Shown here piece by piece: positions 34,492-46,800 of a DNA stretch of 64,000 bases. The translations under genes and the position numbers were made by a program. The stretch spans positions 78,961,614-79,025,613 of the forward strand of contig NC_079318.1 in the NCBI RefSeq assembly GCF_029931775.1, in the 5' to 3' direction. This DNA comes from Euleptes europaea. Lineage: Eukaryota > Chordata > Lepidosauria > Squamata > Sphaerodactylidae. The notes beneath the pieces are model-generated. The model was not told the origin of the DNA. It did no database searches and saw nothing but the letters and a program-made list of their open reading frames with translations. The stretch's first letter is position 1. Each line of letters begins with the position of its first letter.

Positions 34492-36049
34492 GCAGTGGGA
34501 TAAAAAATTTATTTAAAGGCAGCTTCGCATATGGTGCTGGATCAGTTCCAGTAAAAACATGGAAGTGACCCAGAGTAGCTCTGGGAATTGCTAGGAACTC
34601 TATGGTTTTCTGGTGTTTCTTAGAGGTACTCTAGGTCACTTCAGGGGTTTTGGCTGTATGCTGTTGCATGATGGCCCAGCATGAGAGGCATGATGCTCAG
34701 TATATGGAGTGCCAAAAGAAAGCACCGGGAGATGATAGAAAACTGTGCACATGAAGATGGGAGAGCTGCTGCAGCAAGCCCTCAGCCGCCACAATGAAGT
34801 GCTGAGCTAAGGTTACCAGGCCCTCCCTGGCCACCTGTGGGGTAGGGGGGGTAGGGTTGCCAGATCCAGGTTGGGAAACTCCTGGAGATTTGGGGATGCA
34901 CCCTGGGGGGGACAGGGACCTCGGTGGGGTACTATGCCACAGAGTCCACCCTCCAAAGCATCCATTTTCTCCAGGAGAACTGATCTCTATAGTCTGGAGA
35001 TGAGCTGTAATTCCAGGGGATCCCCAGGCCCCACCTGGAGGCTGGCATTCCTATGCTGGGCACATGTGTGCAAACTCTTTCAGCATTTGCTGAACTCATG
35101 GAAAGGGAGCTGCACAGCCCTCCACAGCACCCTAAGGTGCAACCACAAGATGCTCCCATTACTCAGCAGGAGAACAATCCAGCACTGGCAGCACAGGGTC
35201 ACAGTAGACTTGGGAAACAGAAAAGGAGGAATGCAAGGGAAAGACTGCTCAAGGAAAAGACTGTCACCCTAATCTGTTTGACCTGGCTTCAAGTTTTTTT
35301 TATTATTATTATTATAAAGGAAAAGGGTAGGGGAAATACTTTAAGTTTTTGAACCGTTTTCCCCTCCCCTATTTCAAGTTACAGTTTGCATTAAGTGAAA
35401 ATTTCAATTTAAAGATTATATTTTCCAAAAGTGTTCCTAATACTCAGTTTGGTACAATGCAGACCGATTGCACTAATGGATGCCTTCATTTGCCCACATA
35501 AATTTTTGATTACATAAATCTGGTTTTCAATTCATTATTTCACTGAAGTAAATCTCACTGGTGATGGAACATCACAGTAATCACCTGTAGCACTGTTGGA
35601 TTCTACCAGCACAATCTTATGCAGAGTTATGCCAGTCTAATCCTATTGATATCCATGGGCCTAGGCTGCAGTAACTCTGTATGGGATTGTACTGTAAATG
35701 TGGGAAGACCTGTGTTTGCCCAGCTAAACTGAAAATCGCAGTTTGGGAAAGTTTTTTTAATGTCAGTCATACCTTGGGTTCTGCCTGGTCAGCGGTGGGA
35801 GTGGGCTGCTTAAGTTAGCCCAAGGAAGGATAGGAGAGAGGTGAACAATTTCCTTCATAAAAAAATAAATCTTACTGAACTGTATGTGAATGGGTAGATA
35901 GGTTGAATACTTCCCTAAACAGACAGGCTTCATGGTTTGACACAACTTGGAGGATGGATGGATGGATGGATGGATGGATGGGAGGGGGGCATAATTAAAA
36001 GGAGAGTGAATGATGGAGCCTACCCTGCTGTTCAAGGATGGGTGTAGGG
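34492..36049. other. Gene-free stretch with one MITE and a tetranucleotide microsatellite
   Basis: 34852-35053 is a TAGGGTTGCCA-family MITE (TAGGGTTGCCAGATCCAGG...). 35951-35980 is a (GGAT)n repeat. The rest shows no gene, RNA or repeat I can name. Confidence 0.6.
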
Positions 36050-36455
36050 TAGGGTTGCCAGGTTCCTCTTTGCCATCAGCGGTAGGTTTTTGGGGTGGAG
36101 CCTGGGGAAGGTCTGTGACTCAGTGGTAGAGCATCTGCTTGGCATGCAGAAGGTCCCAGGTTCAATCCCCGGCATCTCCAGCTGAAAGGACGAGGCAAGT
36201 AGGTGATGTGAAAGACCCCTGCCTGAGACCCTGGACAGCCGTTGCCGTTCTGATTAGACAATACTGACTTTGATGGACCAAGTGTCTGAGGCAGCTTCAT
36301 GTGTTAATGGGAGCAGGGTTTGGGGAGGGGAAGGGCTTCAATGCCATAGAGTCCAATTGCCCAAGCAGCCATTTTCTCCAGGTGAACTGATCTCTGTCGG
36401 CTGGAAATCAGTTGTAATAGCAGGAGATCTTCTGCTATTACCTGGAGGTTCAAAA
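36050..36455. mobile_element. TAGGGTTGCCA-family MITE split by a SINE
   Basis: MITE left part 36050-36105 and right part 36307-36455 surround the SINE at 36106-36306. Confidence 0.8.
36106..36306 (+). repeat. tRNA-derived SINE inserted in a MITE
   Basis: It has GACTCAGTGGTAGAGCATC and GGTTCAATCCCCGGCATCTC, the best-preserved tRNA-Ala-like head in the window. Confidence 0.9.
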
Positions 36456-36609
36456 GGATACAGTAGTACCTCTAATAAAAAAAATCCATTAAATACATTT
36501 GTGGATTTCTGACATCAATCTCTTTAAATTAAACAAACAAAATACAGGTTGTCAATTCACCAGGTAAAGTATGCCTAACTTCAATTTGCAAATAAATATT
36601 TTGACACTG

Positions 36610-36786
36610 TGGCCATTCTGCATGGGAGGTTTTGCCTTGGATTTGCCGCTCTCTCGATGCACATTTTTCCCATCTGAATTCTCAAAACTCTGCATGGGGG
36701 CTTATTGTTTTGGGAATTAGGATGGGGAAAATGTGCATCGAGAGAGCAGCAAATCCAAGGCAAAACCTCCCATGCAGAAATGGCCA
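36610..36786. mobile_element. MITE with terminal inverted repeats of about 60 bp
   Basis: TGGCCATTCTGCATGGGAGG...CCTTGGATTTGC...GATGCACATTTT is repeated in reverse at the right end (GGCAAAACCTCCCATGCAG...TGGCCA). Part of the same family occurs at 8281-8335 inside the hAT and a diverged copy at 40,530-40,665. Confidence 0.8.
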
Positions 36787-37179
36787 GAGAGACATATGCC
36801 TGAGGTAAAGATTCTCGTGGCAATGAGTTACTTACTGGCCAATCACTGCTTGCAAGTCATGGGCTACATCCATGGCAAAGCATCAGTCTCTACAAACAAG
36901 TTTGGTTAGCGACTAAATACCAATCAGTGCTTGCTAGCACCACTGCCCACTCAACTACTTGTTAGCTTTTTTCTATGAAAATTGGCACCTGCAAGCATCT
37001 CAGTGCTATCACTATATCAGTTTATTGATATATTGCAAAAGTTATAATGATTTTTAAAACCAGAATAGAATGTACTGGGAAAGGTGGGGGGGAGGTGGCA
37101 AGTTCAGGAGCACTGCAGACATTCCTAACAGCAGGCTGCAGCAAATCAGAAGCACACAGAAAAGCATGTTAAAAATGCT

Positions 37180-37912
37180 TTAGACTGAAGAGGAGAAGAC
37201 TGAGCGGGGATATGATAACCATCTTCAAGTACTTGAAGGGCTGTCGTATAGAGGAGGGGTGCCGAGTTGTTTTCTGTTGCTCTGACTGACTAGAACCAAA
37301 GGGTTGAAATTAAATCAAAAGAGTTTCCGTCTAGACCACTGGTTCCCAACCAGGGGTCCGTGGACCCCCGGGGGTCCGCGAGAACTAAATTAAGGTCCGC
37401 GAAACAAAGTTATAAACCCATAATAAATTAATATTTTCAATTAAAAGTTATCTATTATAAAAATATATATTCAAATATTATTCTAAGTTTAATGTTTAAC
37501 TAACAGTTATGATTAAAGTTTATTTTCAAATTCTCTGAATTTTTATTTTGAACCTTGGGGTCCCTGCACCGAACAAAAAAGTCCTAGCGGTCCCTGGTCA
37601 AAAAAAGGTTGGGAACCACTGGTCTAGACATTAGGAAGAATTTTCTAACCGTTAGAGCGGTTCTTCAGTGGAACAGCCTTCCTCGGGAGGTGGTGGGCTC
37701 TCCTTCCCTGGTGGTTTTTAAGCAGAGGCTAGATGCTGATTCTGTGACCTCAGGCAGATCATGAGAGGAAGGGCATCTTGGCCATCTCCTGGGCATGGAG
37801 TAGGGGTCACTGGGTGTGTGTGTGGGGGAGGTAGTTGTGAATTTCCTGCATTGTGCAGGGGGCTGGACTAGATGACCCTGGTGGTCCCTTCCAATTCTAT
37901 GAAATAACCAGC
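37180..37912 (+). repeat. CR1 LINE 3' portion split by a hAT MITE
   Basis: The left part ends AGAGTTTCCGTCTAGAC and the right part resumes ATTAGGAAGAATTTTCTAAC. It ends GGTCCCTTCCAATTCTATGA. Confidence 0.9.
37337..37621. mobile_element. hAT-type MITE, 285 bp, inside CR1
   Basis: The ends are CACTGGTTCCCAACC and the reverse complement of CAGTGGTTCCCAACC, with an exact 8-bp duplication GTCTAGAC (37329-37336, 37622-37629). The interior is AT-rich and non-coding. Confidence 0.92.
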
Positions 37913-37924
37913 TCAACCCCCAAT

Positions 37925-38215
37925 GGAGTCCCCAGGGCTGAATAGGGACATAGGATTCCTATCTCACTACCGATGCTGATTTTCTGCCCCCGAGCATTTT
38001 CACTCTGTTCTGATCAAGCAGATTACAATGTGCATTGCACCTCTGCATCCTGAATTCCTTCTTTGCAACACCCCTCCCACCTTCTGACTCGGATGTGACT
38101 CAGAGATCTCCATTCCAACTGGAATCGGAAGAAGGGAGCTTTGACTCTCAAAAGCTTATCCCCTGAAAATCTTGTTGATCTCTAAGGTGCTACTGGACTC
38201 TCATCCATCGTTTCT
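37925..38215 (+). repeat. Penelope-like 3' fragment, diverged
   Basis: It is collinear with 26,665-26,965 (GATTACAATGTGCATTGCAC, AGAAGGGAGCTTTGAC, GTGCTACTGGACTC). The hammerhead-like boxes are degenerate here. Confidence 0.6.
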
Positions 38216-38259
38216 GGCATTGTTTAACACGTCAAGTTTAATACTTACGCCTTGTTTCA

Positions 38260-38760
38260 GATTTCTGCAATCCTAGTCCTATTACTGATTGCATTGAGTC
38301 TCCGTGAGAAATGCGGATTATAAACAACAAATAAAAATAATTTATTTACTCCGTTTCCAAGTGCTCAAGGATTCTTTGTTTGCCTGGGCTTTTGACAGGC
38401 TGTGAACAACAGGCATCGTAGGGTATTTGGGGTTCTTTTATTTTGGTTTTAACTTGTAATGTTTTAACTGTTACTGTAAGCTGCCTGGAGCCAAGCGGAA
38501 AGGCAGGGTATAAATATTTGAATAAATAAATATGTTTATACCTCCTCCTTTCTCCCCAAAGCGACAGGCATCATTCTCCGCACACACACACCCATTTTAT
38601 CCTCGCTGCAACCCTGTGAGGTAGGTTAGGCTGAGAGAGTGTGACAAGGTCATGCAGAGAGCTCTGGTGGCAGAGTGGGGTTTGGAACCTGGGCCCCCCA
38701 GATCCTTGTCTGGCCCTACAGCTCCCTATGGGGCACAGGTGAAACCTGTGTTGTGACAAA
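38260..38760. repeat. L2/CR1-like ends and a MIR-like fragment
   Basis: Two LINE-like 3' ends (GATTATAAACAACAAATAAA; GGCAGGGTATAAATATTTG) are followed by a minus-strand MIR-like piece (AACCCTGTGAGGTAGGTTAGG). Sequence from 38,770 to 39,200 shows nothing recognisable. Confidence 0.5.
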
Positions 38761-39199
38761 ACTGGGGGTTGGGGGGGGGGGAGAGAGACCCAAGAAACTG
38801 TTTCAAGAAACAGTTATTTATTTGGAGCAGCTGCGACCCAGAGGCACTAATGGGCAGAAATCTCTGAGTCCCGATTGTACTGAGGGAGAGATATTTATCC
38901 AAATTCAAGATATGACAACCCATCAACATTCAGGGTAAAGCTGATCGCACTACAGACATAGAGGCGGCAGTAAAGTCACAGTTTCACCCAGTTCTTGTTA
39001 TGGTTCACTGTAACCCTCCGTGACTCTTGCCCCAGTTACTAGCACCCAGACACACAGCGATACCCTGCCCAGCAACCAGCTATTCCCTTGCTGCCCTAAT
39101 ACATTTACAGAAAGGAAAAGAGGTTATGACAAATTGCGAAATCAGTGGATCTTCCATAGTCAGGGGAAGTCTACCTTGCTGTCTCCCCTGCACACGCAG

Positions 39200-40130
39200 A
39201 GGCAGAAAACCTGGGCATACCCGTGCTGGTGAGGGAGGCAGCCCCAAGGGCAGCAGGCCTCCCTGCCTTGCGTGTTGGTCCCCCGGGACAACCTGTCGGC
39301 CCCGCGTGCGAGAGGATGCGGGTCGCCGGCGGCCGCGTGGGGTCGGCGGGGCGTGCGTGATTGCAACTTTGGGGAAGGGGGGGGCGCCAAAGACCCCGCG
39401 GAATCCAGATGTGGCCGGGGGGGGGCACTTCCAGCGCCGGGCAGCTGCTGGTTTCCAGGCCGCCCCCCCCCCGCCGGCGCGCACCAGTGGCCCACCTCTG
39501 CGCCGCCCGGGCTGCATTGCGGAGCCAGCCAGGGAAGCGATGCCGTGGCAAAGCAGGTGAGGGGCTGGGATGGGGATGGGGATGGGGGGGCACGCCGGCA
39601 GACAATGGGGCGCTGCCCTTCCCGGCTGACGGCCCCATTCCCCAGGGAGGGGGGGGTGCAGCTCTGTCCTGAGCCGGGAGAGGGTCGGTCGGAGGGGGCC
39701 CCGTTTGGAGCAGGGATGGGGAGGGCTCCCAGTCTGGCCGGAGCGGCGGAGACCATCGGGTGGGGAGGGGTGCCTGCAAGCCCTCTTCGGCCTCCCCCTC
39801 CCCGCTGCCGTATAGAGCATCTGGCAGATCTGGCGGTGCCCTCCCCAAAAGGGGGGGGGGTCTGCGCGCCCCCTTCTTTCTTCGCCAGCGGCGCCGGTTC
39901 TTGTTGTTCCGTGTCCAAGCTGGGGATTCCCCCAGTTAGAAACGAGAAGTCTCTAATGACAGCCAGATCCGCGGGGGGGGGGGGGAGAGACCGCACTCCT
40001 GGGTTTCCCTGGCTCCCTTCCCCCGCCGAGTCCTGATTCACACCCACCGCCGCCCCAGTCTCCCTTACAGGGAGGGCAGCCTTCCCCTTCGGTCCCTAGG
40101 ACCACCTCAAAACAGCCTACGGGAAAGACA
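39200..40130 (+). promoter_or_regulatory. CpG island, probable promoter and first exon of the sialyltransferase gene
   Basis: The strongest CpG block outside the GPN1 promoter, with many G/C runs. A strong donor, AAAGCAG|GTGAGG, lies at 39556/39557. An ATG at 39540-39542 would splice in frame to the exon at 43871 ([13 protein letters not shown]). The long open frames on both strands here (up to 295 codons) come from base composition and resemble no protein I know. Confidence 0.55.
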
Positions 40131-40187
40131 AATGCTCTTGCCGGTCTAGAACTGGTTTCTCTCCGGATGGTGGATCTGGTTTTACCC

Positions 40188-40390
40188 CTGAAGCTGCCTT
40201 CTACTGAATCGGACCCTCGGACCATCAAAGTCAGCACTGTCTACCCGGACCAGCAGCGGCTCTCCAGGGTCTCAGGCAGGGGTCCTTCGCATCACCGACT
40301 TGCCTGGTCCCTTTAGCCGGAGAGGACGGGGACTGGACCTGGGACCTTCTGCATGCCAAGCAGATGCTCTACCAGGGCCCCAGCCCTTCC
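40188..40390 (-). repeat. tRNA-derived SINE, minus strand
   Basis: AAGCTGCCTTCTACTGAATC at the left and CTTCTGCATGCCAAGCAGATG at the right. Confidence 0.85.
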
Positions 40391-40399
40391 CCAATCAGT

Positions 40400-41842
40400 C
40401 GAAACAGAGCTTGTAAAACCTGCCGGGAAGTACCTTAAACGAATAAATTCACACTGGCCCATCTGGCATCACACCTGTGAGCAATTCTATGGGGTGCACT
40501 CAAAGACCACATCTGGGGGGGAGTGAGACTGGCCATTTATGCATGGGAGGCTTTGCCCTGGATTTGCCTCTCCCCGGATGCACCTCTCTTTCTAACAACC
40601 CTCCCCTTTAATCAAAACCGAAGGGGTGTATGGGTCTATGCATCTGCAGAAATGGGCTCTGATTCAACAGAGTCTTATGCTGAACCAAATTGTGTGTAAG
40701 TGGGTTAAAGAACAGATACATTGGGAAGTATAATATAAATGTGTGGAAGGTTGTTAGGGTGCTGTCAGAATAATGACAACGGTGTACTGTGGAAACACAA
40801 CTGACTCATTGCACTCCTAGGACCATGGGGTTTTCACGCTAGAGATGAGCAGAGGGGAGACATGATAAAGGTCTATAAAATTACGCATGGTGTGGAGAGA
40901 GTGGGCAGGGAGAAGTTTTCCTCCCTCTCTCATAAAACTAGAACGTGGTGTGACCATACACTTCCATACCTGAACTATTGGAACCTCTGGACTATCTTAT
41001 GGGACTAAGGGGAATGCGGGGAGATACAACACCTTGCTCCAAGGTACAGGAGTAACTCAGACACTACACTGGGCTTCGCTGTAGGTTCCAGCAGGACTCT
41101 GCAAATGGCAAGCAGCACTTTGGACCCAGGAAAAGGAAGTGGCCTGAACTCCATCTTGGATGTGGTTGCACAGCAGAGAAGGAGAGCAACAACCTTCTGA
41201 CTCCTCTGCATCCCTGCCTTTGATTCATCTCCAGAAAGGTTGCCTTCCTGGGCGTTTACATAACTATGAATGTGGCCAACATATCAAAATCCCCTTAACC
41301 TCTGCTCTGCGCAAGGACAATGGCTTTCCCCTTTCCACACCTTGAATTCTTTCCTTGGGATAATCTGGGCTCAGACTAATCCCATCTCCCTATTCATCCT
41401 CTTCCTCTCCTCACCCACCGCTTCCTACCAGCTGTTCAATATCACAATCAGTCGATACTTGACAGCTGTCAATGATCCTGTCACGTTCTTATCACCCTAG
41501 CCACCCATCCTTTTGCCCAACAATATTCCCTCACTTGAGAAGCAATCAGACTTTTGTTTGAGTGGGAATGACCAGTCATTCTCAGCCCTCACCAGGCGTT
41601 GCCAACTGCAGGGAGACCAAACCTGCTCCTCCTCCCCTCCTTGGGTATAAAAATATCTCCTTTTGCCACAGTAGGTGGCTGCTGTTTTACACAAGATGTG
41701 AGCCCCACACCTGGAGTTCAGTCCTTTTCCCCCTTTCCCCTCTTGCAGCTGCCATTCTGGATCTTCGTTCTGCAGGAAGGTGACTATAGCTCGCTTGGGA
41801 ATCTCAAACCTTTACTTTCTTAGCTCTCTCTGTGTTGGGAAT
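40400..41842 (+). other. Gene-free stretch: MITE piece, CR1 piece, LTR-like block
   Basis: 40530-40665 is a diverged relative of the 36610 MITE. 40840-40948 is a CR1 fragment (AGGGGAGACATGATAAAGG). From about 40949 to 41850 the sequence begins TGTGACC, contains GGGTATAAAAATATC and ends GGTACCACA, which looks LTR-like, but no target duplication or partner was found. Confidence 0.4.
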
Positions 41843-43553
41843 TGGTACCACAAAATCCACAATCCTGTGAGCATTTCCTAAATTTGTTCTAACTGAAAAA
41901 AAGAATAAAGTGAAAGAGGGAAGGGGAAATGAGAATGATCAGAGAAATTAAGAGGAAGAGACTGATGAAAAGGAGGAGAGGACAGGGAGAAAAAAAGAGG
42001 AGAAACAGAATGAATATCTTTATTACATAAATGATTGTTGAGGACAGAGGTTCTCAGTAAAACTGAGAATGATTATTATTATTGTGAGTTCTATATGGTG
42101 TACTAGGGACAGAAAGTTCTAAAGCTAGAGTGAAGCCCGTTCTTCATTAAACAACTTTGCTTTTAGAAAGTCTCCTGCTGACTAGGGCATATAAAAGGTT
42201 TGTGTGTGTCTCCAGGAATTTCCCAGCCAAGAACTGGCAACCCTAGAGCTTGTACTTACAATGAGGAGGCTTCACAACTCTCATTAAGGCCTTGCAAGCC
42301 ATCTAGGGTTGCCAACCTCCAGGTGATGGCTGGTGATCTCCCATGATTACAACTGATTCCCAGCCGATGGAGATCAGTTCACCTGGAAAAAATGGCTGCT
42401 TTGGAAGGTGGACTCTATGAGATTATGCCCCATTGAAGTCCCTCCCCTCCCCAAACCCTGCCCTCCTCAGGCTTCACCCCCAACATCTACAGATATTTCC
42501 CAATCCGGAGCTGGCCACCCTAAAGCCATCCCGCACTTTGCTTGCATGTCATGGAACAGGGTTGCCAGCCCCAGGTTGAGAAATACCTGGAGATTTTGGG
42601 GGTGGAGCCGGAGGAGGGCAGGGTTTGGAGTGAGGAGGGACTTCAACTGGGTATAATGCCATAGAGTCCACCTTCCAAAGCGCCCATTTTCTCCAGCTAA
42701 TCTGATCTCTGTCGCCTGGAGATCAGTTATGATAGCAGCAGATCTCCAGGCACCACCTGGAGGTTGGCAACCCTAGTCATGGAGTTGTGCTATCTGCCAC
42801 GGAGTCTTGTCCTACCTCTGATGCACGCACTTCGTTGAAAATGTTCCGATCACACAACTGGTTTCCTTCCTCATCCCAGTAGCTACAGAAATTGGTTTCT
42901 GTGCATGTGGTTTTTACTGACGGCTGAGCTCTCTCAAACTGAGATCTTGCATGGCAGGAAGCAAGACTTCACCGGCTGAAGTCGAGCTGGCAGATGCTGC
43001 TTCCTTCGCCCTTTGTGAGTCGGCAACGCTCTGGTTTCTACTGGACTCTTAAGAACACAAAGCTCTCCTTCTGTGAAGTAAGTTGTGTATGTTTACTTAT
43101 TTAGTCGCTTTCCTTATAGTGCACCTTGCTCACTGAGACACAAGGCAGATCACAAACTTAGCAAGGACGAGGGGAAGGGCGGCAGAAATTGCAGTCAGAA
43201 TGCTTGCGTGCACAGACCTCACTGACGGGGCAAATGATGCCCCCCCCCCCAGTGCCATTTCTGGTTGGGAAAACCGCACAGTGGGTGGAGGCAAGGAGCC
43301 CCTCCTACATCTTTGCCACATTCCCGATCCGAATCAGGCCCCTGCAGTGTTTCTAAATGGAGTGCCACCAGGACGTCCCGGCTGCAGTATGGCTGCCTGT
43401 TCCCATGGCAAACTAGCGCAAAACCTCACGTTGAGTTTGGGCCCAAAGGAGAGGTCTCGAGCCATTTCGGTGAGGGGATAAGATGGAAAGCTGCAGGCTG
43501 CCCTGGACACCACTTGTCCTGAAGAGGACTGGCCACAGCAGTTGGTGTAAATG
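41843..43553 (+). repeat. Direct duplication, copy A (about 1.7 kb)
   Basis: It matches 58654-60280 almost throughout, from TGGTACCACAAAATCC to TTGGTGTAAATG. Both copies contain the same two MITEs at the same places (A: about 42304-42525 and 42557-42775), so the duplication followed those insertions. Over the last 700 bp only a handful of substitutions and small indels separate the copies. Copy A lies about 320 bp upstream of the sialyltransferase ATG. Confidence 0.93.
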
Positions 43554-43770
43554 GTGTGAAGAGAATGGACAGAGAAATGTCTCTCCCAAGGGAATTGATG
43601 GGCAATAGATTCAAGACAGGCACACCGTTAACGTATGCAATTAACTGCTGCTTGCTTAGACGGCTTTGAAAAGGAATTAGACAAAACTCTCAGAGGCTCA
43701 CTGAAAGAGATGGATGCCTATCTGGGCTTTGGTCTGACCCAGCAGGGCTCTCATAAGCCTTTCACAGCCT
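43535..43770 (+). repeat. CR1-like LINE 3' remnant
   Basis: GGTGTGAAGAGAATGGACAG and GGTCTGACCCAGCAGGGCTC are typical of diverged CR1 3' ends. Confidence 0.5.
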
Positions 43771-43874
43771 AAGAAGTATGTTACAGAAATGGCAGGATGT
43801 ACAAGTGGCGGTCGTTTCGCCTAGCAAGTGCTGTAGGGCCGCTCCTCTCACGCTGTCCATCTCTCCCCAGGTCC

Positions 43875-46800
43875 ATGGACCCCCGGCACTGCTTGCGGCT
43901 TCCCCGGCGGTGGGGAAGGGGGTGTGTCTGGCTGAGCTTCGTTTTGCTGTGCCTTGCCATGGTCTACTTGATCTGCCTGCAGTCCGGGCTCATGCTGCAT
44001 TTGGGGCCACGCCGGGGCCGGGGGGCCTCCATCTCCATGGCAACGGTCTTCCGGGGCATCCAAACCCACCATGCGGGAAACAGGACTCCGGAGCTCCTCC
44101 CTGCCGGACCTGCCAGGCGGAACTTTGGCTCTGCGCCGCGGCCTCCGTCCTTGGGCTCTTTCCTCTCCAGCGGTAGGAGCTTCTGGCAACGTCTTGTGGA
44201 GGTGCTCCTTGGGTCCCGGCGTCACCGAAGGGCTTCCCAGTCCATCCTCCCTGCCCAGCCCCTGCCCTGGCCCGTCTGGCAAAAGGAGCTCTCGTCTCAG
44301 GTGCTGGGCCCCCGACTCCAGCAGGTCTTCCGGAACTACCAGGCCATGAACAAGTACCACGTGCCCCCGGACGTCGGGCCACGCCCAGGGGTCCCACACT
44401 TGACTGGGATGGAGCTCTTGTGCCGCCTCAAGGGCCGTGTGGATGTGACGACCCTGGTGGGGGATGAGGGCCCCTTTGCAGCCCCTGAGTGGACTGGAGT
44501 GCTGCCCCAAAGGAGCCTGGCTGAAGACCTGGGGCCTCTGGAGAGGTGTGCGGTGGTGAGTTCAGCCGGCTCCATGTTGGGATCTGGACTGGGCAAGGAG
44601 ATAGGTGAGTATGCAAGAAGCAATAGAGGGTGATGCACCTGTGGATGGCTCTAAGCCATAAACAATTTATATCCAAGGAACTAAAGGTAAAGGTCCCCTG
44701 TGCAAGCACCAGGTCATTCCTGACCCATGGGATGACATCACATCCCGACGTTTCCTAGGCAGACTTTGTTTACGGGGTGGTTTGCCAATGCCTTCCCCAG
44801 TCATCTTCCCTTTACCCCCAGCAAGCTGGGTAGTCATTTTACCGACCTCGGATGGGAGGCTGAGTCAACCTTGAGCCGGCTACCTGAAACCAACTTCCGT
44901 TGGGATAGAACTCAGGTTGTGAGCAGAGCTTGGACTGCAGTACTGCAGCTTACCACTCTGCGCCATGGGGCTCCTATCCAAGGAACTAAATAGCTAATAT
45001 CACCCAACAAGCCTTCCTTTGTCCTAATGCTGTCCATGGAAGTCAATGGACTCAGAAGGGTGTAGCTCTGCTTAGGACTGAACTGTTGAGTACATAACTT
45101 TCCTCTCAACAGCGCCCCAAATGTGTGGTTGTAGCAGTCCACCTATTTTGCTTAATTGTAGACCTACCTCTGCAAATTGTGAATGAAGGTCTGGAAATTG
45201 ATATTGTCAAAGGAGACGTAGAGTTGCCAACTATGGGTTGAGAAACGGCTGGAGATTTGGGGGTGCAGCCTGGAAAGACCAGGGTTTGGGGAGGGGAGGG
45301 ACCTCAGTGAATTATAATGGCATAGAGTCTACCCTCCAAAGCAGCCATTTTCTCCAGGGAAGCTGATCTCAGTAGTCTACTCTAGACATCAACTGTAATA
45401 CTGGAAGATCTCCAGGTGAAGTTGCCAGGTCCCTCTTCACCACCTGTGGGAGGTTTTTGGGGCGGAACCTGAGGAGGACAGGGTTTTGAGAGGGGAGGGC
45501 AGGGGTGGGGAACCTTTTTTCTGCCAAGGGCCATTTGGATATTTATAATATCATTCGGGGGCCATACAAAATTATCAACTTAAAAATTAGCCTGCTATAT
45601 TTGGTCAAACATTTAGCCAAGAGGCACGACCAGAGACGGCTCCGAGTGTCTGCCACATAGAGCGACTCGCTTTTGAGCTCTGGTGTCCCCAGCTGGGCCC
45701 AAGAGAATCAGGCAGGGCAGCATCCTTCTGAGCTAGAGATCTACCAGGACCCATGAAGGGCCAGACCAAATGATTTCGAGGGCCTTATACGGCCCCCGGG
45801 CCTGACATTCCCCACCCCTGGGGGAGGGACTTCAATGCCATAGAGTCCAATTGCCAAAGCGGCCATTTTTCTCCAGGTGAACTGATCTCTATCGGCTGGA
45901 GATAAGTTGTAATAGCAGGAGATCTCCAGCTAGCACCTGGAGGTGAGCAACCCTAAGCGCCTTACTCACTTCTCACTCTTGTTCTCCCCATGGCCTATAC
46001 TTGTGTATCTGGGATGAGAGAACTGAAGGGACATTTTCTGTTTGCACTTTGCAGCCACGCCAATGTAGCTTCATCTCACCCAAGCCCTACTTGCTCCAGC
46101 GTCACTTGTGTGAATATCGATTAGCTGACCAGTGCTGTTTTTTCATCTTTCCAAATGCTTGTAATCCCATGTTTACATTTCTGTTTTCACTGAGGCCGTT
46201 TATCAAACAGCATGTTTGCCCACTTGCACTGAGAGTCTCAGCTGTGTCTTGTGTTTTGTAAGCTCACTACACAATTGTTTTTTAGGCTTTAGGAGTAAGT
46301 TAGGTGCTAGATGGTTGGGTGGGGGTATCATACCAGTGAACAGACCTAGATCTCAATCCAGAGTGTTTTTTTATTTATTGATATTACTTTACAGCATTCT
46401 GGCCACTCTTTTAGTAGAATTATCAGCCCAGAAGAATAGAAACCGGGTACAATAAAATGTCAAAAATATGAACAGCCAGTAAGGTAAAAAATTAAAGTGT
46501 ATAGGATGCCACAAAACAGTTTGAAGGCGGTGAGAAAGCGAAGTAAAACAGCTTCTAAAAGCCAAGGTGGATGCCAAAGGAACTTTCCTGGGGACAGCAA
46601 TGCACAGTTTTGGTGCCCCCACCAAAAAAAGCCCTGTCATATGTGCTTCCACCCATCATAAGGTCTCACCTAGGATTGCCAACCTCCAGGTGGTATCTGG
46701 AGATCTCCCAGTATTACAACTCATCTCCAGGCAATAGAAATCAGTTCCCCTGAAGAAAATGGCTGCTTTGGCAATTAGACTCTATGGCATTGAAATCCCT

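Noticed and set aside
39160-40047. Long overlapping open frames on both strands (up to 295 codons)
   Set aside because: They lie in a CpG island with G/C homopolymers, are Pro/Gly/Arg-rich in all frames and resemble no protein. The length is explained by the scarcity of stop codons in GC-rich DNA.
43848-44510. 220-codon minus-strand frame opposite sialyltransferase exon 1
   Set aside because: It is the antisense shadow of a GC-rich coding exon.
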